Part shown: in pieces, positions 23,294-32,154 of the stretch
Numbering within the stretch: position 1 is the stretch's first letter
Layout: every line of letters starts with the position of its first letter
From: Microcaldota archaeon
Lineage (GTDB): Archaea; Micrarchaeota; Micrarchaeia; Norongarragalinales; Norongarragalinaceae
Direction: 5' to 3'
NCBI GenBank assembly: GCA_016207165.1
Contig: JACQQD010000012.1
Coordinates: forward strand, 1 to 64,000
Length of the DNA: 64,000 bases
Program-made: the position numbers and the translations under genes
The notes under the pieces: generated by a model
Told to the model about the DNA's origin: nothing
Database searches by the model: none
The model's input: the letters and a program-made list of their open reading frames with translations, nothing else

Positions 23294-24201
23294 GTCACCA
23301 CGGTTTTCAGCCAGGCATGCGTTTTTTCCAGGCCTTCGTCCAGACTGGTTTGAGGCTCAAAGCCCAGGGCGGAAAGCGAGGAGACGTCGGCGAGTCGGTG
23401 GGCGATGTGGTCCCAGTCGCGGCGCGGTGTGAATTCAATGGGAGCAGGGTTGCCGGTGAGATCGTTGATTTTCTCGGCTAGAACTTTGATGGGAGTGGGT
23501 TGTCCGTTGCCGATGTTGGTGACTTTACCCGAGGTTTTCTCCGAACACAACAGCGTGGCTTTGACGGCGTCATCCACGTACGTGAAGTCGCGGGACTCGT
23601 CTCCGGTGCCGGTGATGGTCAGCGGTTTTTTTTTCATGGCGGCTTGAAAGAATTTGGGGATGACGTTGCGGTACGGTCCCGGATGCTCGCCGGGTCCGTA
23701 GACGTTGAAGTACCGAACCGACGTGGCCTTCAACCCGTAGTAGTCGTGGAAGTATTGCGAATAGTATTCACCCAAGAGCTTGGTGATGCCGTAAGGGGTT
23801 TCGGGTTGGGGCCGCAGGTCCTCGCGCATCGGCGGCTTCGCGGCCCCGTAGACGCAGGAGGAAGAAGAGTAGAGAAACCGTTCGACGTCGTATTTTCGGG
23901 AAAGTTCAAGCAATCGGAGGGTGACTTCGCCGTTGACTTCCAAGTCCATGAAGGGGTCCTCCACGGATTTCTGGTTGGCGAAATGCGCGGCGAGGTGGTA
24001 AACGTGCGTGAACTCGTTTTTTTTGAAGAGGTTTTCCACGAACGCGGCGTCGCGCAAGTCATGCGGAATGAAGGACGCGTTTGGGGGGACGTTTTCGCGG
24101 TGGCCTTCGGAGAGGTTGTCCACCACCACGACGTCGCCTTCCAGCGCGGCGGCCAGGCGGGATGCAATGAAGCCGGCGCCACCGGTAACCAGGGAAACCA
24201 T
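23290..24201 (-). CDS. NAD-dependent sugar-nucleotide epimerase/dehydratase (SDR)
   Basis: 303 aa from ATG 24201. An extended-SDR Rossmann start LVTGGAGFIASRL, catalytic Ser in YSSSSCVYG, and YGITKLLGE for the Tyr-Lys pair. The C-terminal substrate region contains DFTYVDDAVKA. Likely acts on UDP-hexoses or UDP-HexNAc; exact specificity cannot be read from sequence. First gene of a minus-strand operon with the acetyltransferase and DegT genes, under a TGTAAAG palindrome at 24211-24232. Confidence 0.85.
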   Translation of the reverse strand: MVSLVTGGAGFIASRLAAALEGDVVVVDNLSEGHRENVPPNASFIPHDLRDAAFVENLFKKNEFTHVYHLAAHFANQKSVEDPFMDLEVNGEVTLRLLELSRKYDVERFLYSSSSCVYGAAKPPMREDLRPQPETPYGITKLLGEYYSQYFHDYYGLKATSVRYFNVYGPGEHPGPYRNVIPKFFQAAMKKKPLTITGTGDESRDFTYVDDAVKATLLCSEKTSGKVTNIGNGQPTPIKVLAEKINDLTGNPAPIEFTPRRDWDHIAHRLADVSSLSALGFEPQTSLDEGLEKTHAWLKTVVT

Positions 24202-24210
24202 CCAAAAACC

Positions 24211-24253
24211 AATGTAAAGCTTTATTTACATTAAGTATATATGTCTTTACATC
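24211..24253. promoter_or_regulatory. Divergent promoter with glycan-regulon palindrome (site 1)
   Basis: AATGTAAAG-CTTT-ATTTACATT (24211-24232) is an 8-bp inverted repeat. AAGTATATATG (24234-24243) is the shared TATA region. A half-site CTTTACA (24245-24251) follows on the plus side. For the minus gene the palindrome lies between TATA box and start; for the plus gene the half-site does. This matches the sites at 38154, 42173, 42217, 44375 and 48285. Confidence 0.7.
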
Positions 24254-24293
24254 CGTTCAGCGTCTTTTAAGCCTTTGGAGATGAAAGCGTAGC

Positions 24294-25376
24294 ATGAAAA
24301 TCGTCAGCGTGGTGGGGGCGCGGCCCAACTTCATGAAGATGGCGTCGCTGGATGCGGCATTTCGGAAATCCGGGAAGGTCCAGAACGTCCTGGTGCACAC
24401 CGGCCAGCACTACGACGACGCGATGAGCCAAGTGTTCTTTGACGAACTGCAGTTGCCCAAGCCCGACCAGTACCTCGGCGTGGGTTCCGGGTCGCATGCA
24501 CAACAGACGGCGGAAGTCATGAAACGATTCGAGCCGGTCATGGATCTGGAAAAACCGGATGCCGTGCTGGTAGTGGGAGACGTGAATTCGACGCTGGCGT
24601 GCGCGTTGGCGGCAGCAAAAAAACAGGTGCCGGTGGCGCACGTGGAAGCGGGGTTGCGGTCGTTTGACAAAAACATGCCGGAGGAAGTCAACCGCCTGGT
24701 GACGGACCATTTGTCCACGTGGCTGTTCACGTCGGAGCCCTCCGGAGCAAAAAACCTGGAAAAAGAAGGTATCACGGACGACGTTTTTTTTGCTGGAAAC
24801 ACCATGATTGACACCCTCCGGTTTTTCCATAAAAAAGCCAGAGACTTGAACATGAAGGAGAAGCTGGATTTGGAGGGATACGGATTGGTAACGCTTCACC
24901 GGCCCGAGAATGTGGACGATTCAAAGACATTGGCTAAAATCGTGGCGCTTTTGGAAGTGGCGTCCCGGCATGAAGAATTGGTGTGGCCCGTCCACCCCCG
25001 GACGAAAAAACAGTTGGAGCACACGGGCCTCAACCAACGCATCGCCGACAACAAAAAAATTCGGTTGCTGGAACCCCAAGGATACCTTGAATTCTTGAGT
25101 TTGCAAATGGACGCGCGCTTCGTGCTGACGGATTCCGGCGGAATCCAGGAGGAAACCACGTTTTTGGACGTACCCTGCCTGACTCTCCGCGAGAACACGG
25201 AGCGGCCGGTGACGGTGGAACAAGGATCCAACACCCTGGTCGGGTCCGACAAAGGGAAACTCAGGGCTGCCCTGGAGCAAATCGGCCGGGGCACGTACAA
25301 GCACGCCACGGTTCCAGAGAACTGGGATGGCAAAGCCGGGCAACGCATCGCCGAGTATTTGGAGGCCACGGAATGA
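24294..25376 (+). CDS. wecB: UDP-N-acetylglucosamine 2-epimerase
   Basis: 360 aa from ATG 24294. It has the family N-terminus VVGARPNFMKMA, the VEAGLRS motif in the middle, and the catalytic/UDP site TLHRPENVD and DSGGIQEET in the C-domain. It converts UDP-GlcNAc to UDP-ManNAc, the first step towards mannosaminuronic acids. It heads a long plus-strand operon whose next genes overlap as ATGA. Its partner dehydrogenase is two genes downstream. Confidence 0.93.
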   Translation: MKIVSVVGARPNFMKMASLDAAFRKSGKVQNVLVHTGQHYDDAMSQVFFDELQLPKPDQYLGVGSGSHAQQTAEVMKRFEPVMDLEKPDAVLVVGDVNSTLACALAAAKKQVPVAHVEAGLRSFDKNMPEEVNRLVTDHLSTWLFTSEPSGAKNLEKEGITDDVFFAGNTMIDTLRFFHKKARDLNMKEKLDLEGYGLVTLHRPENVDDSKTLAKIVALLEVASRHEELVWPVHPRTKKQLEHTGLNQRIADNKKIRLLEPQGYLEFLSLQMDARFVLTDSGGIQEETTFLDVPCLTLRENTERPVTVEQGSNTLVGSDKGKLRAALEQIGRGTYKHATVPENWDGKAGQRIAEYLEATE

Positions 25377-26299
25377 AACTGGTGACCGGAGGGGCGGGAT
25401 TCATCGGCAGCCACTTGTGCGAGGCTTTGGCAAAAAAAGACGATGTGCGCGTCCTGGACAACTTCAGCGTGGGCACGCAGAACAAGGCGTGGTTGGAAGA
25501 AAAAGGCGTGGACGTGGTGGAAGGCGACATCCGGGACCTGGAAATCGTGAAGGAAGCCATCGCGGACTGCGACGCGGTGTTTCACCTGGCGGCGATGAAC
25601 CGCGCGGCGCGCAGCATCGAAAACCCGTTGGAGGCCAACGCCGTGAACGTGGACGGGACGCTTAACGTATTGGAGGCGTGCCGGAAAGCGGATGTGGAAA
25701 AACTCGTTTTCGCCTCGTCTTCCTCCGTGTACGGCGGCGGAACGGAATTGAACCGCGAGGACCAAGCCTGCCGGCCGCTTCACCCCTACGCCGTTGGAAA
25801 GTTGGCGGGCGAAGAGTACAGCCGCGTGTACTATTCTCTGTACAATCTCAAGACGGTCGTGTTGCGGTACGTCAGCGTGTACGGGCCCCGCCAGCGCGGC
25901 GACATTTCGTATGCCGCCGTGGTCCCGAAATTCATCGAGCAAATCACGGCCGGGAAAAAAGTGACGGTGTACGGCTCGGGAGACCAGACGCGTCAGTTCA
26001 CGTACGTGGCGGACACCGTGGCGTTGACTTTGGCGGCCGCGAAAAGCCCAAAAGCGGTGGGACACGTCTTCAACGTGGCATCGGAACAACCCAGACGCGT
26101 CAACGAAATCGTTTCCTGCCTCGAAAAAATCACGGGAAAAAAAGCGAAGGTCACCCACGAACAAAAAAAGCCGGGTGACCCCGACGCCAACCCCATTGAC
26201 ACGAAAAAAAGCCGGGAGTTCCTCGGCGTTTCCGCGACCACGGCCTTGGAACAGGGTTTAAGCGAAATGGTGGAATGGTACGAGAAAACGAGGGAATGA
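25373..26299 (+). CDS. UDP-sugar 4-epimerase-like SDR protein
   Basis: 308 aa from ATG 25373, overlapping wecB by 4 nt. LVTGGAGFIGSHLCEAL is the NAD site, FASSSSVYGG and YAVGKLAGEEY carry catalytic Ser, Tyr and Lys, and RQFTYVADTVA the substrate region. GalE/WbpP/Gne-like epimerases interconvert C4 of UDP-hexoses or UDP-HexNAc(A). The position between wecB and wecC suggests a uronic or amino sugar substrate. Confidence 0.87.
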   Translation: MKLVTGGAGFIGSHLCEALAKKDDVRVLDNFSVGTQNKAWLEEKGVDVVEGDIRDLEIVKEAIADCDAVFHLAAMNRAARSIENPLEANAVNVDGTLNVLEACRKADVEKLVFASSSSVYGGGTELNREDQACRPLHPYAVGKLAGEEYSRVYYSLYNLKTVVLRYVSVYGPRQRGDISYAAVVPKFIEQITAGKKVTVYGSGDQTRQFTYVADTVALTLAAAKSPKAVGHVFNVASEQPRRVNEIVSCLEKITGKKAKVTHEQKKPGDPDANPIDTKKSREFLGVSATTALEQGLSEMVEWYEKTRE

Positions 26300-27609
26300 C
26301 GATGAATTTGCTTGAAAAAATTGCTTCCAAGAAAGCCACGGTGTGCGTGGTGGGCGCAGGCTACGTGGGGCTTCCCACCGCGCTTCTATTCACCGAAAAA
26401 GGATTCACCGTGATTGCCGCGGACAAAAACCCGCGCGTAGTGGATCTGACCAACCAGGGAAAAAGCCACATCAATGACTCGGAGTTAAACGAACGCGTGC
26501 CGAAGGCGTTTGAAAGTGGAAGGCTTTCGGCCACGGTGGACGTAACGGAAGCCGTTCGAAAAAGCGACGCGGTGCTGGTCTGCGTGCCCACGCCCGCGGA
26601 GAACGGCGAACCGGACCTCCAATTCGTCATGGCCAGCGGAAAAGACATTGGCGCGGGACTCAAAAAGGATTCCTTGGTCGTGTTGGAAAGCACGGTGTAT
26701 CCAGGGGTAACGGAAAACGTGTTGGGACCCATCTTGGAAAAGCAAACCGGAATGAGGAAGGGAAGCGGCTTTTTCCTGGCGCATTGCCCGGAACGGTTGA
26801 ATCCGGGCGACGCCAAACACAAAATCGACAATACGCCGCGCATCGTCGGCGGCGTCAACGCGAAATCCCTTCAAGCGGCCAAGGCGTTGTATGAATCCGT
26901 GGGTTTGAACATGCACGCCGTGCCGGATCTGCACACGGCGGAATTGGTCAAGCTCGTGGAGAACACGCAACGGGACGTGAACATCGCGTTCATCAACGAG
27001 ATGGCGCTTCTGTGCGAAAAAATCGGGGTGGACGCCAAGGCGTTGGTGGAGGCGTGCGGCACCAAGTGGAACTTTTACAAACTCTTGCCGGGCCCGGGAG
27101 TGGGGGGACATTGTTTGCCGAACAACCCGTACTACATCGCTAAAAAAGCAAAAGAAGTGGGTTTTGACCCCAAGTTGATGTTGTTGGCGCGAGAGCGCAA
27201 CAACGAAATGCCGTTGCACGTGGTGGATCTTCTGGAAGAAGGACTGAAAAAAGCCGGGAAAAAAATCCAGGGCACGCGCATTGCCCTGGTTGGAGTGGCG
27301 TACAAAGCCAACGTCGACGACGTCCGGCAAGCCCCATCGCGGACCATTGCGGAGGCACTCCGGGAAAAAGGTGCGGACGTCGTCATCACGGATCCGTACG
27401 TGAACGAAAGCAACATGAAAAAAGTCCACGGGCAAACGGTTTCCCTCAATGAGGCGCTTTGCTCCGAGGCCGTGGTGTTCTTGTGTGCGCACGACGCGTA
27501 CAAGAACGTCAAGCCGGCCGACGTCAAGGCGGACGTCGTCGTGGACGCCGCGTTTCTGTTCAATCCCGGCGAATTCAAGGGCGTATACAAACGGGTGGGC
27601 CTCGGATGA
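26296..27609 (+). CDS. wecC: UDP-N-acetyl-D-mannosaminuronate-type dehydrogenase
   Basis: 437 aa from ATG 26296, which overlaps the previous stop (ATG 26302 is also possible). N-terminal Rossmann VCVVGAGYVGLPTALLF; catalytic Cys in GPGVGGHCLPNNPYYI; C-terminal UDP-binding domain. Four-electron oxidation of a UDP-HexNAc to the uronic acid. Together with WecB it would give UDP-ManNAcA. The next start overlaps its stop as ATGA. Confidence 0.87.
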   Translation: MTMNLLEKIASKKATVCVVGAGYVGLPTALLFTEKGFTVIAADKNPRVVDLTNQGKSHINDSELNERVPKAFESGRLSATVDVTEAVRKSDAVLVCVPTPAENGEPDLQFVMASGKDIGAGLKKDSLVVLESTVYPGVTENVLGPILEKQTGMRKGSGFFLAHCPERLNPGDAKHKIDNTPRIVGGVNAKSLQAAKALYESVGLNMHAVPDLHTAELVKLVENTQRDVNIAFINEMALLCEKIGVDAKALVEACGTKWNFYKLLPGPGVGGHCLPNNPYYIAKKAKEVGFDPKLMLLARERNNEMPLHVVDLLEEGLKKAGKKIQGTRIALVGVAYKANVDDVRQAPSRTIAEALREKGADVVITDPYVNESNMKKVHGQTVSLNEALCSEAVVFLCAHDAYKNVKPADVKADVVVDAAFLFNPGEFKGVYKRVGLG

Positions 27610-28694
27610 GAATCCTCGTCTTGAATGCCGGACGGTTCTCGAGCCTGGACGGGGGAGCCGTCCGGTGCCGGGAACTCGTGGTCAAGGCGGGCCACGACGT
27701 GACGTGGGTGGACCCCGTCACGTCCAAAAACTACTACAAAACGGAGGAGGTCGTGCACGGCGTGCCGAAAAACGTGGAATGGGTTCCCGGACGGTACGTA
27801 AAGGCCAATCCATTGGGCGAATGGTGGGCCCGCGAAAAGCACTTTTTGTCCGCGGCCAAAAAATTTGACGGAGACGTGGCGGTGTTCTACAACGCGTGGG
27901 GCACGTGGCGCGCGCGGAGGCACTTGCAGGAAAAGGGCGTTCCGGTGGTGTTTGACTACATCGACTTGATGCACGCCTTCCGAAGCAACGCGGTGGAGCG
28001 AGCGGTTTCCCGAAAAGCCACCGTGCAAGCACTCCGGCAGAGCGATGCCGTGGTGGCCACGGCCACGGATCTGGTGCGAGACGCGAAGCCATTCAACGAC
28101 TGTGTGGCGTTGGTGCCCAATGGCGTGGACACGGCGTTTTACGCCTCGGCCAAGCCCTTTAAAACCAAAAAGCCGTGCGTGGGATTCGTCGGAGGATTCG
28201 GGCCATGGCTGGATGTGGCGGCCGTAGCGTTGGCCGCCAAGGAGAATCCACAAGTTCAATTCCACGTCATCGGCGACGGGTTGCAGCGAAAGACGTTGGA
28301 ATCCGTGGCCAAAAAGCAGTCCAACGTCACGGTGTCGGACGGCTTTGTTGCACCGGGACGGGCCCGTCGGTGGATGGCGTCGTTTGACGTGGGACTGATT
28401 CCCTTCAAGCAAAATGCGTTGACGGACGCCGTGTGCCCGTTGAAGTTGTTTGAGTACTGGGCCACCCAAACCGCGGTGATTGCCGCGCCCAACAAGGAAG
28501 TCAAGCACGTGGCCGGTGACGCGGCGTATTGGGCCAAAACGCCTGGGGAACTTGCCGACGCGGTGCGTAAAGTCACGCACAACGCGTCCAAGCGCAGGGC
28601 ATTGGTGCAAGCCGGAAGCAAAAAAGTGGCGGCGTACGACTGGAAGACGCTCCGCAAAAAGTTTTTGGCGGTGCTGGAGGACGTGGCGGCATGA
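27606..28694 (+). CDS. GT4-type glycosyltransferase
   Basis: 362 aa from ATG 27606. GT-B fold: N-terminal ILVLNAGRFSSLDGGAVRC, middle VALVPNGVDTAFY hinge, and C-domain VGFVGGFGPWLDVAAV. The donor-site region (CPLKLFEYWATQTAVIAAPN) carries the Glu usual for GT4 retaining enzymes. Adds one sugar of the glycan; donor unknown. Overlaps its neighbours on both sides. Confidence 0.8.
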   Translation: MRILVLNAGRFSSLDGGAVRCRELVVKAGHDVTWVDPVTSKNYYKTEEVVHGVPKNVEWVPGRYVKANPLGEWWAREKHFLSAAKKFDGDVAVFYNAWGTWRARRHLQEKGVPVVFDYIDLMHAFRSNAVERAVSRKATVQALRQSDAVVATATDLVRDAKPFNDCVALVPNGVDTAFYASAKPFKTKKPCVGFVGGFGPWLDVAAVALAAKENPQVQFHVIGDGLQRKTLESVAKKQSNVTVSDGFVAPGRARRWMASFDVGLIPFKQNALTDAVCPLKLFEYWATQTAVIAAPNKEVKHVAGDAAYWAKTPGELADAVRKVTHNASKRRALVQAGSKKVAAYDWKTLRKKFLAVLEDVAA

Positions 28695-29587
28695 AAAAAT
28701 TGTTGCGCCGCGGCGCGGCGTGGGCGGCCCCGCTTTTGTGGAGAAAATTCTTCCACGGCGGGACGAAACCGGTTTGGCCGCATGGTAAAAAAGCGGCGGT
28801 GACCGTGAGCTTCGACCCGGATTACCCCGAAGACGTGCAAAGCATTCCACGGCTTTTGGAAATATTCAACGGCGCGGGTTTCAAGTCATCGTTTGCGTGC
28901 ATTGGCCGGTGGATCGAGAAATACCCCCGCGTCCACCACCAAATCCTCGACGAGGGCCACGAGATCATCAACCACACGTACAGCCACCCCAACAATGAGT
29001 TTCTCAACGCCGAACAATTCTTCAACAAAATGCCGGAAAAAGAGCAGGAGCAGGAAATCGCCGGATTTGAAGCCACGGCCAAAACCGTGTTGGACTACAC
29101 GCCTGTGGGTTTTCGGTCCCCGCATTTTGGGGACTTGCATACGCAGAGCGTGTACAACGTGTTGGAACGGCGGGGGTACGCCTACTCCAGTTCCACGAAC
29201 ATGACGGTGACGGACAGTCACGGATTGCCGTATCGGCCGTCCAAGGGAAACTTCCGGAAAAAAGACGAGAACGGGTACAACGTATTGGAGTTGCCGATGG
29301 TGGCGTGCCCGGAGCACTTTTTCCCGGTGTTTGATACGTGGCACTGCTACCGGACCCAGCCTCCGGCGCACCCGGAAGACGGGGAGTTCTCGCGGTTATT
29401 CAAGAAAGCCATCACGCTTGCGGAACGCCATGGCACGTACGCCAACTTCTATTTCGACCCCCGCGACGTGGCGCACCGAAACGAATTTCAGGAGTGCATG
29501 GATTGGTTGAAGGGGCGTTGCGTCTGGGTGGCGTCCAGCCGCGACGTGGCGCACTATTGGAATAAGACGGTGACGTCAAGGACATGA
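28691..29587 (+). CDS. Polysaccharide deacetylase (NodB domain)
   Basis: 298 aa from ATG 28691. The NodB metal site is visible: Asp in VSFDPDYPED, His-x4-His in NHTYSHPN, and the later RSPHFGDL strand. Such enzymes remove N- or O-acetyl groups from sugar chains or nucleotide/lipid-linked sugars. The basic N-terminus with one weak hydrophobic stretch does not look like a clear export signal, so it may act in the cytoplasm on an intermediate. Located inside the wecB operon with 4-nt overlaps. Confidence 0.82.
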   Translation: MKKLLRRGAAWAAPLLWRKFFHGGTKPVWPHGKKAAVTVSFDPDYPEDVQSIPRLLEIFNGAGFKSSFACIGRWIEKYPRVHHQILDEGHEIINHTYSHPNNEFLNAEQFFNKMPEKEQEQEIAGFEATAKTVLDYTPVGFRSPHFGDLHTQSVYNVLERRGYAYSSSTNMTVTDSHGLPYRPSKGNFRKKDENGYNVLELPMVACPEHFFPVFDTWHCYRTQPPAHPEDGEFSRLFKKAITLAERHGTYANFYFDPRDVAHRNEFQECMDWLKGRCVWVASSRDVAHYWNKTVTSRT

Positions 29588-30903
29588 AGCTTTTCGGTTT
29601 GACTCGCGCGGCCGCACAAAAGGCGTTCACGAAAGGCCAAGTCACCGTCAGCGTGTTTGGGTTGGGTAAAATGGGGTTGCCGTTGTCGGCGGTCATGGCT
29701 GACGTCGGCGCGAAAGTCATCGGCGTGGACGTGGATGCGCAACGCGTGCACCAAGTCAACGATGGAAGAAATCCGTTTCCCGAAGAGCCACAGCTTTCGG
29801 AACTCATCGCCGGAAACGTCAGGCAAAAGCGTTTTTCCGCGACGACGAACGCTTCGCACGCCGTGGAAAAAGCCGACGTGCACGTCATCTTGGTGCCCAC
29901 CACCATGCAACATCAAAACGCCAAGAACTCGCCGGTGTTTGCCGCCGCACGCGTCATTGCCAAAAGCCTGCACCCAGGCGACGTCGTCATCACGGAGTGC
30001 ACCCTTCCGCCGGGCACAACCGACGAATTGGCTGAAGTCCTCGAACAAAGCGGTTTGGTTTGCGGGAGGGACTTCGGGGTGGCGCATTGTCCGGAGCGCA
30101 CCATGTCCGGAACCGCGATTCGGGACATCCGGGGCCAGTACCCCAAAATCGTGGGAGCCAACGACGAAAAAACGCGTCAAGCCGTGGCGGGCATGTACGC
30201 CGCGTTCAACCAGAACCAAGTCGTGGTCCTGGAAAGCGTCAAGGAGGCGGAATGCGTCAAAGTGTTTGAAGGCGTGTACCGGTTCGTCAACATTTCGCTG
30301 GCCAACGAGTTGGCGGACGTGGCCGAGCGGATCGGCGTGGACGCTCGACGCGTGTTTGCCGCGGCCAACACGCAGCCGTTCTCCCACATTCATGCTCCTG
30401 GCGCGGGGGCCGGCGGGCACTGCATTCCGGAGTACCCCAAATTCATCGCGTCCAAGCAAACCCGCGTCATCCATGCGGCGACGCAAGTCAATGACGGCCG
30501 ACCCAGGCACGTGGTGGACTTGCTGGAATCCGGATGGGGTGCGGCTGGACTCAAGGCGAAAAGCGTGGCGGTGTTGGGGTTGACGTTTCGGCCCAACGTC
30601 TTGGCGTTTGAGAACACGCCGGCTGGGCCCATCATAGCGGAACTTAAAAAACGCGGAGCCCACGTCTCGGCATTGGACCCGCTCTGCCGCGATGCGCAAT
30701 ACGAAAAGTTCGGCGTGCCGAAGATGAACCGCCTTGCGGACGTGGATGCCGTGGTGATCGTCAACAAGGATGCGGCGTTCTTGGAATTGGATTGGGCGGC
30801 GTTTTCCGGGAAGGCCATGGTTGACGCCGCCGGATTGCTGGACCGGCAAAAAATGGAGGGGTACGGCATCCGATACAAAGCGGTTGGAGGCGGCGGGCCG
30901 TGA
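29584..30903 (+). CDS. Second nucleotide-sugar dehydrogenase (UDP-Glc/GDP-Man DH family)
   Basis: 439 aa from ATG 29584. About 20 residues precede the Rossmann motif VSVFGLGKMGLPLSAVMADVG. The catalytic Cys lies in GAGAGGHCIPEYPKFI. Paralogous to the 26296 gene but divergent from it, so a different substrate is likely (for example a diaminated or 4-epimeric UDP-sugar). In the same operon as wecB, overlapping neighbours by 4 nt. Confidence 0.85.
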   Translation: MKLFGLTRAAAQKAFTKGQVTVSVFGLGKMGLPLSAVMADVGAKVIGVDVDAQRVHQVNDGRNPFPEEPQLSELIAGNVRQKRFSATTNASHAVEKADVHVILVPTTMQHQNAKNSPVFAAARVIAKSLHPGDVVITECTLPPGTTDELAEVLEQSGLVCGRDFGVAHCPERTMSGTAIRDIRGQYPKIVGANDEKTRQAVAGMYAAFNQNQVVVLESVKEAECVKVFEGVYRFVNISLANELADVAERIGVDARRVFAAANTQPFSHIHAPGAGAGGHCIPEYPKFIASKQTRVIHAATQVNDGRPRHVVDLLESGWGAAGLKAKSVAVLGLTFRPNVLAFENTPAGPIIAELKKRGAHVSALDPLCRDAQYEKFGVPKMNRLADVDAVVIVNKDAAFLELDWAAFSGKAMVDAAGLLDRQKMEGYGIRYKAVGGGGP

Positions 30904-32060
30904 AGTTGGCGGTGGTCGCCGGCCAGCCCATGGAGGCGTTCGTCCGGAAAGGCGAAGTCAAGGCGCGGTACTACAACCCTGGAAACGTTTTTGACGAAGT
31001 GCATTTCCTGACCTTCGCAAAAAGCGACGTGGAACCCAAAAAAATCAAGAAAACGGTGGGAAACGCCAAGGCGTTCATCCACGTCTTGGGTCCGTTGAGT
31101 CTGGGCCAAATGCCTGCCGGGGGACGCCGCGTCAAGGAAGCGCTTTTGGAGATTCGGCCGGATGTGGTGCGCAGTTTTACTCCGGGTCCCAAGGGGAGGT
31201 TGGCGGCGGAGGCGGCCTTGGCGGTGGGCGTGCCGTTCGTCTTGTCGCTTCACTCCAATTTTGACGACTTGCGGGACTTGGCTAAAACGCAGGGGCGGTT
31301 GGGCGAGTACGCGCGGCTGTTGTTTTCCAAGGTGTACGCAGAACGCAAGACGGTTTCCAGTGCGGATGCCGTCATCGCCGTGTACCCCTTCATCGTGCCT
31401 TACGCCGAAAAGTTCGGTGCGAAGCATGTGGACGTCATTTACAACAAGGTGTACCCGGAAGACTTTGAAAACGTCCATCCGGTATTGCCGCGGGATGGAC
31501 GAACGGTCATCGGCGTGGGCCGCTTGATTCCGGAAAAAGACCCGACTCCCATCGTTCAGGCCGCGGCGAAAGTGGGGGCGCGGTTGATTTGGGTGGGCGA
31601 CGGCCCGCTGAAAGACAAAGTCCTGGAATCCGCGGCGGAATGCGGCTGCCATTGGGTGCACCGTGCATCCGTTCCCAACGAAAAGCTTCCGGGATACTAC
31701 GCCAGCGCGGACGTATACGCGCAAAACCTTTCCATTGGCGGCGTGTCCATTCCGACCCTTGAAGCCATGGCCGCGGGGTTGCCGGTCGTCGTGTCTGCGC
31801 CCAAAAAATACCCTCGGCCGGATTTGGTGGCAAAAGCCGGCGTCGTGGTGGAGGGTTCACCAGCCGGGTTTGCGCATGCGTTTTCGGAATTGTTCTCCGA
31901 CGCGGCGCGGCGGAAAAAACGGGGCCGGGCGTCGAGAAAAACGTTGCAGGAAATCAACGGCCACCACATGGAGGCTTGTGAAGCCTCGGTGTACCGGCGC
32001 GTTTTGGCGCAACGGGGGATGGGGGTCCGTAAACCGAGAAGAGGCGGCAAACCATTTTAA
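30900..32060 (+). CDS. GT4-type glycosyltransferase
   Basis: 386 aa from GTG 30900, overlapping the previous stop as GTGA. GT-B signs: RTVIGVGRLIPEKDPTPIVQ, LIWVGDGPLKDKV, and GVSIPTLEAMAAGLPVVVSA with the nucleotide-binding Glu. The first half is rather divergent. The basic C-terminal tail (RKPRRGGKPF) may contact the membrane. Donor and acceptor unknown. Confidence 0.8.
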   Translation: MKLAVVAGQPMEAFVRKGEVKARYYNPGNVFDEVHFLTFAKSDVEPKKIKKTVGNAKAFIHVLGPLSLGQMPAGGRRVKEALLEIRPDVVRSFTPGPKGRLAAEAALAVGVPFVLSLHSNFDDLRDLAKTQGRLGEYARLLFSKVYAERKTVSSADAVIAVYPFIVPYAEKFGAKHVDVIYNKVYPEDFENVHPVLPRDGRTVIGVGRLIPEKDPTPIVQAAAKVGARLIWVGDGPLKDKVLESAAECGCHWVHRASVPNEKLPGYYASADVYAQNLSIGGVSIPTLEAMAAGLPVVVSAPKKYPRPDLVAKAGVVVEGSPAGFAHAFSELFSDAARRKKRGRASRKTLQEINGHHMEACEASVYRRVLAQRGMGVRKPRRGGKPF

Positions 32061-32154
32061 ACACGGAAAGGGCCTATGGTAGACAGCGGCCCGCGTTCAA
32101 CATGCACATGGGCCCATGCGCCGTTCAAACAGGCGGCGGCTTCAAGGTAACGAA

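Noticed and set aside
27132-28850. 572-codon minus-strand open frame
   Set aside because: Antisense to the dehydrogenase, glycosyltransferase and deacetylase genes. Composition is typical of GC-biased shadow frames, without any recognisable domain.
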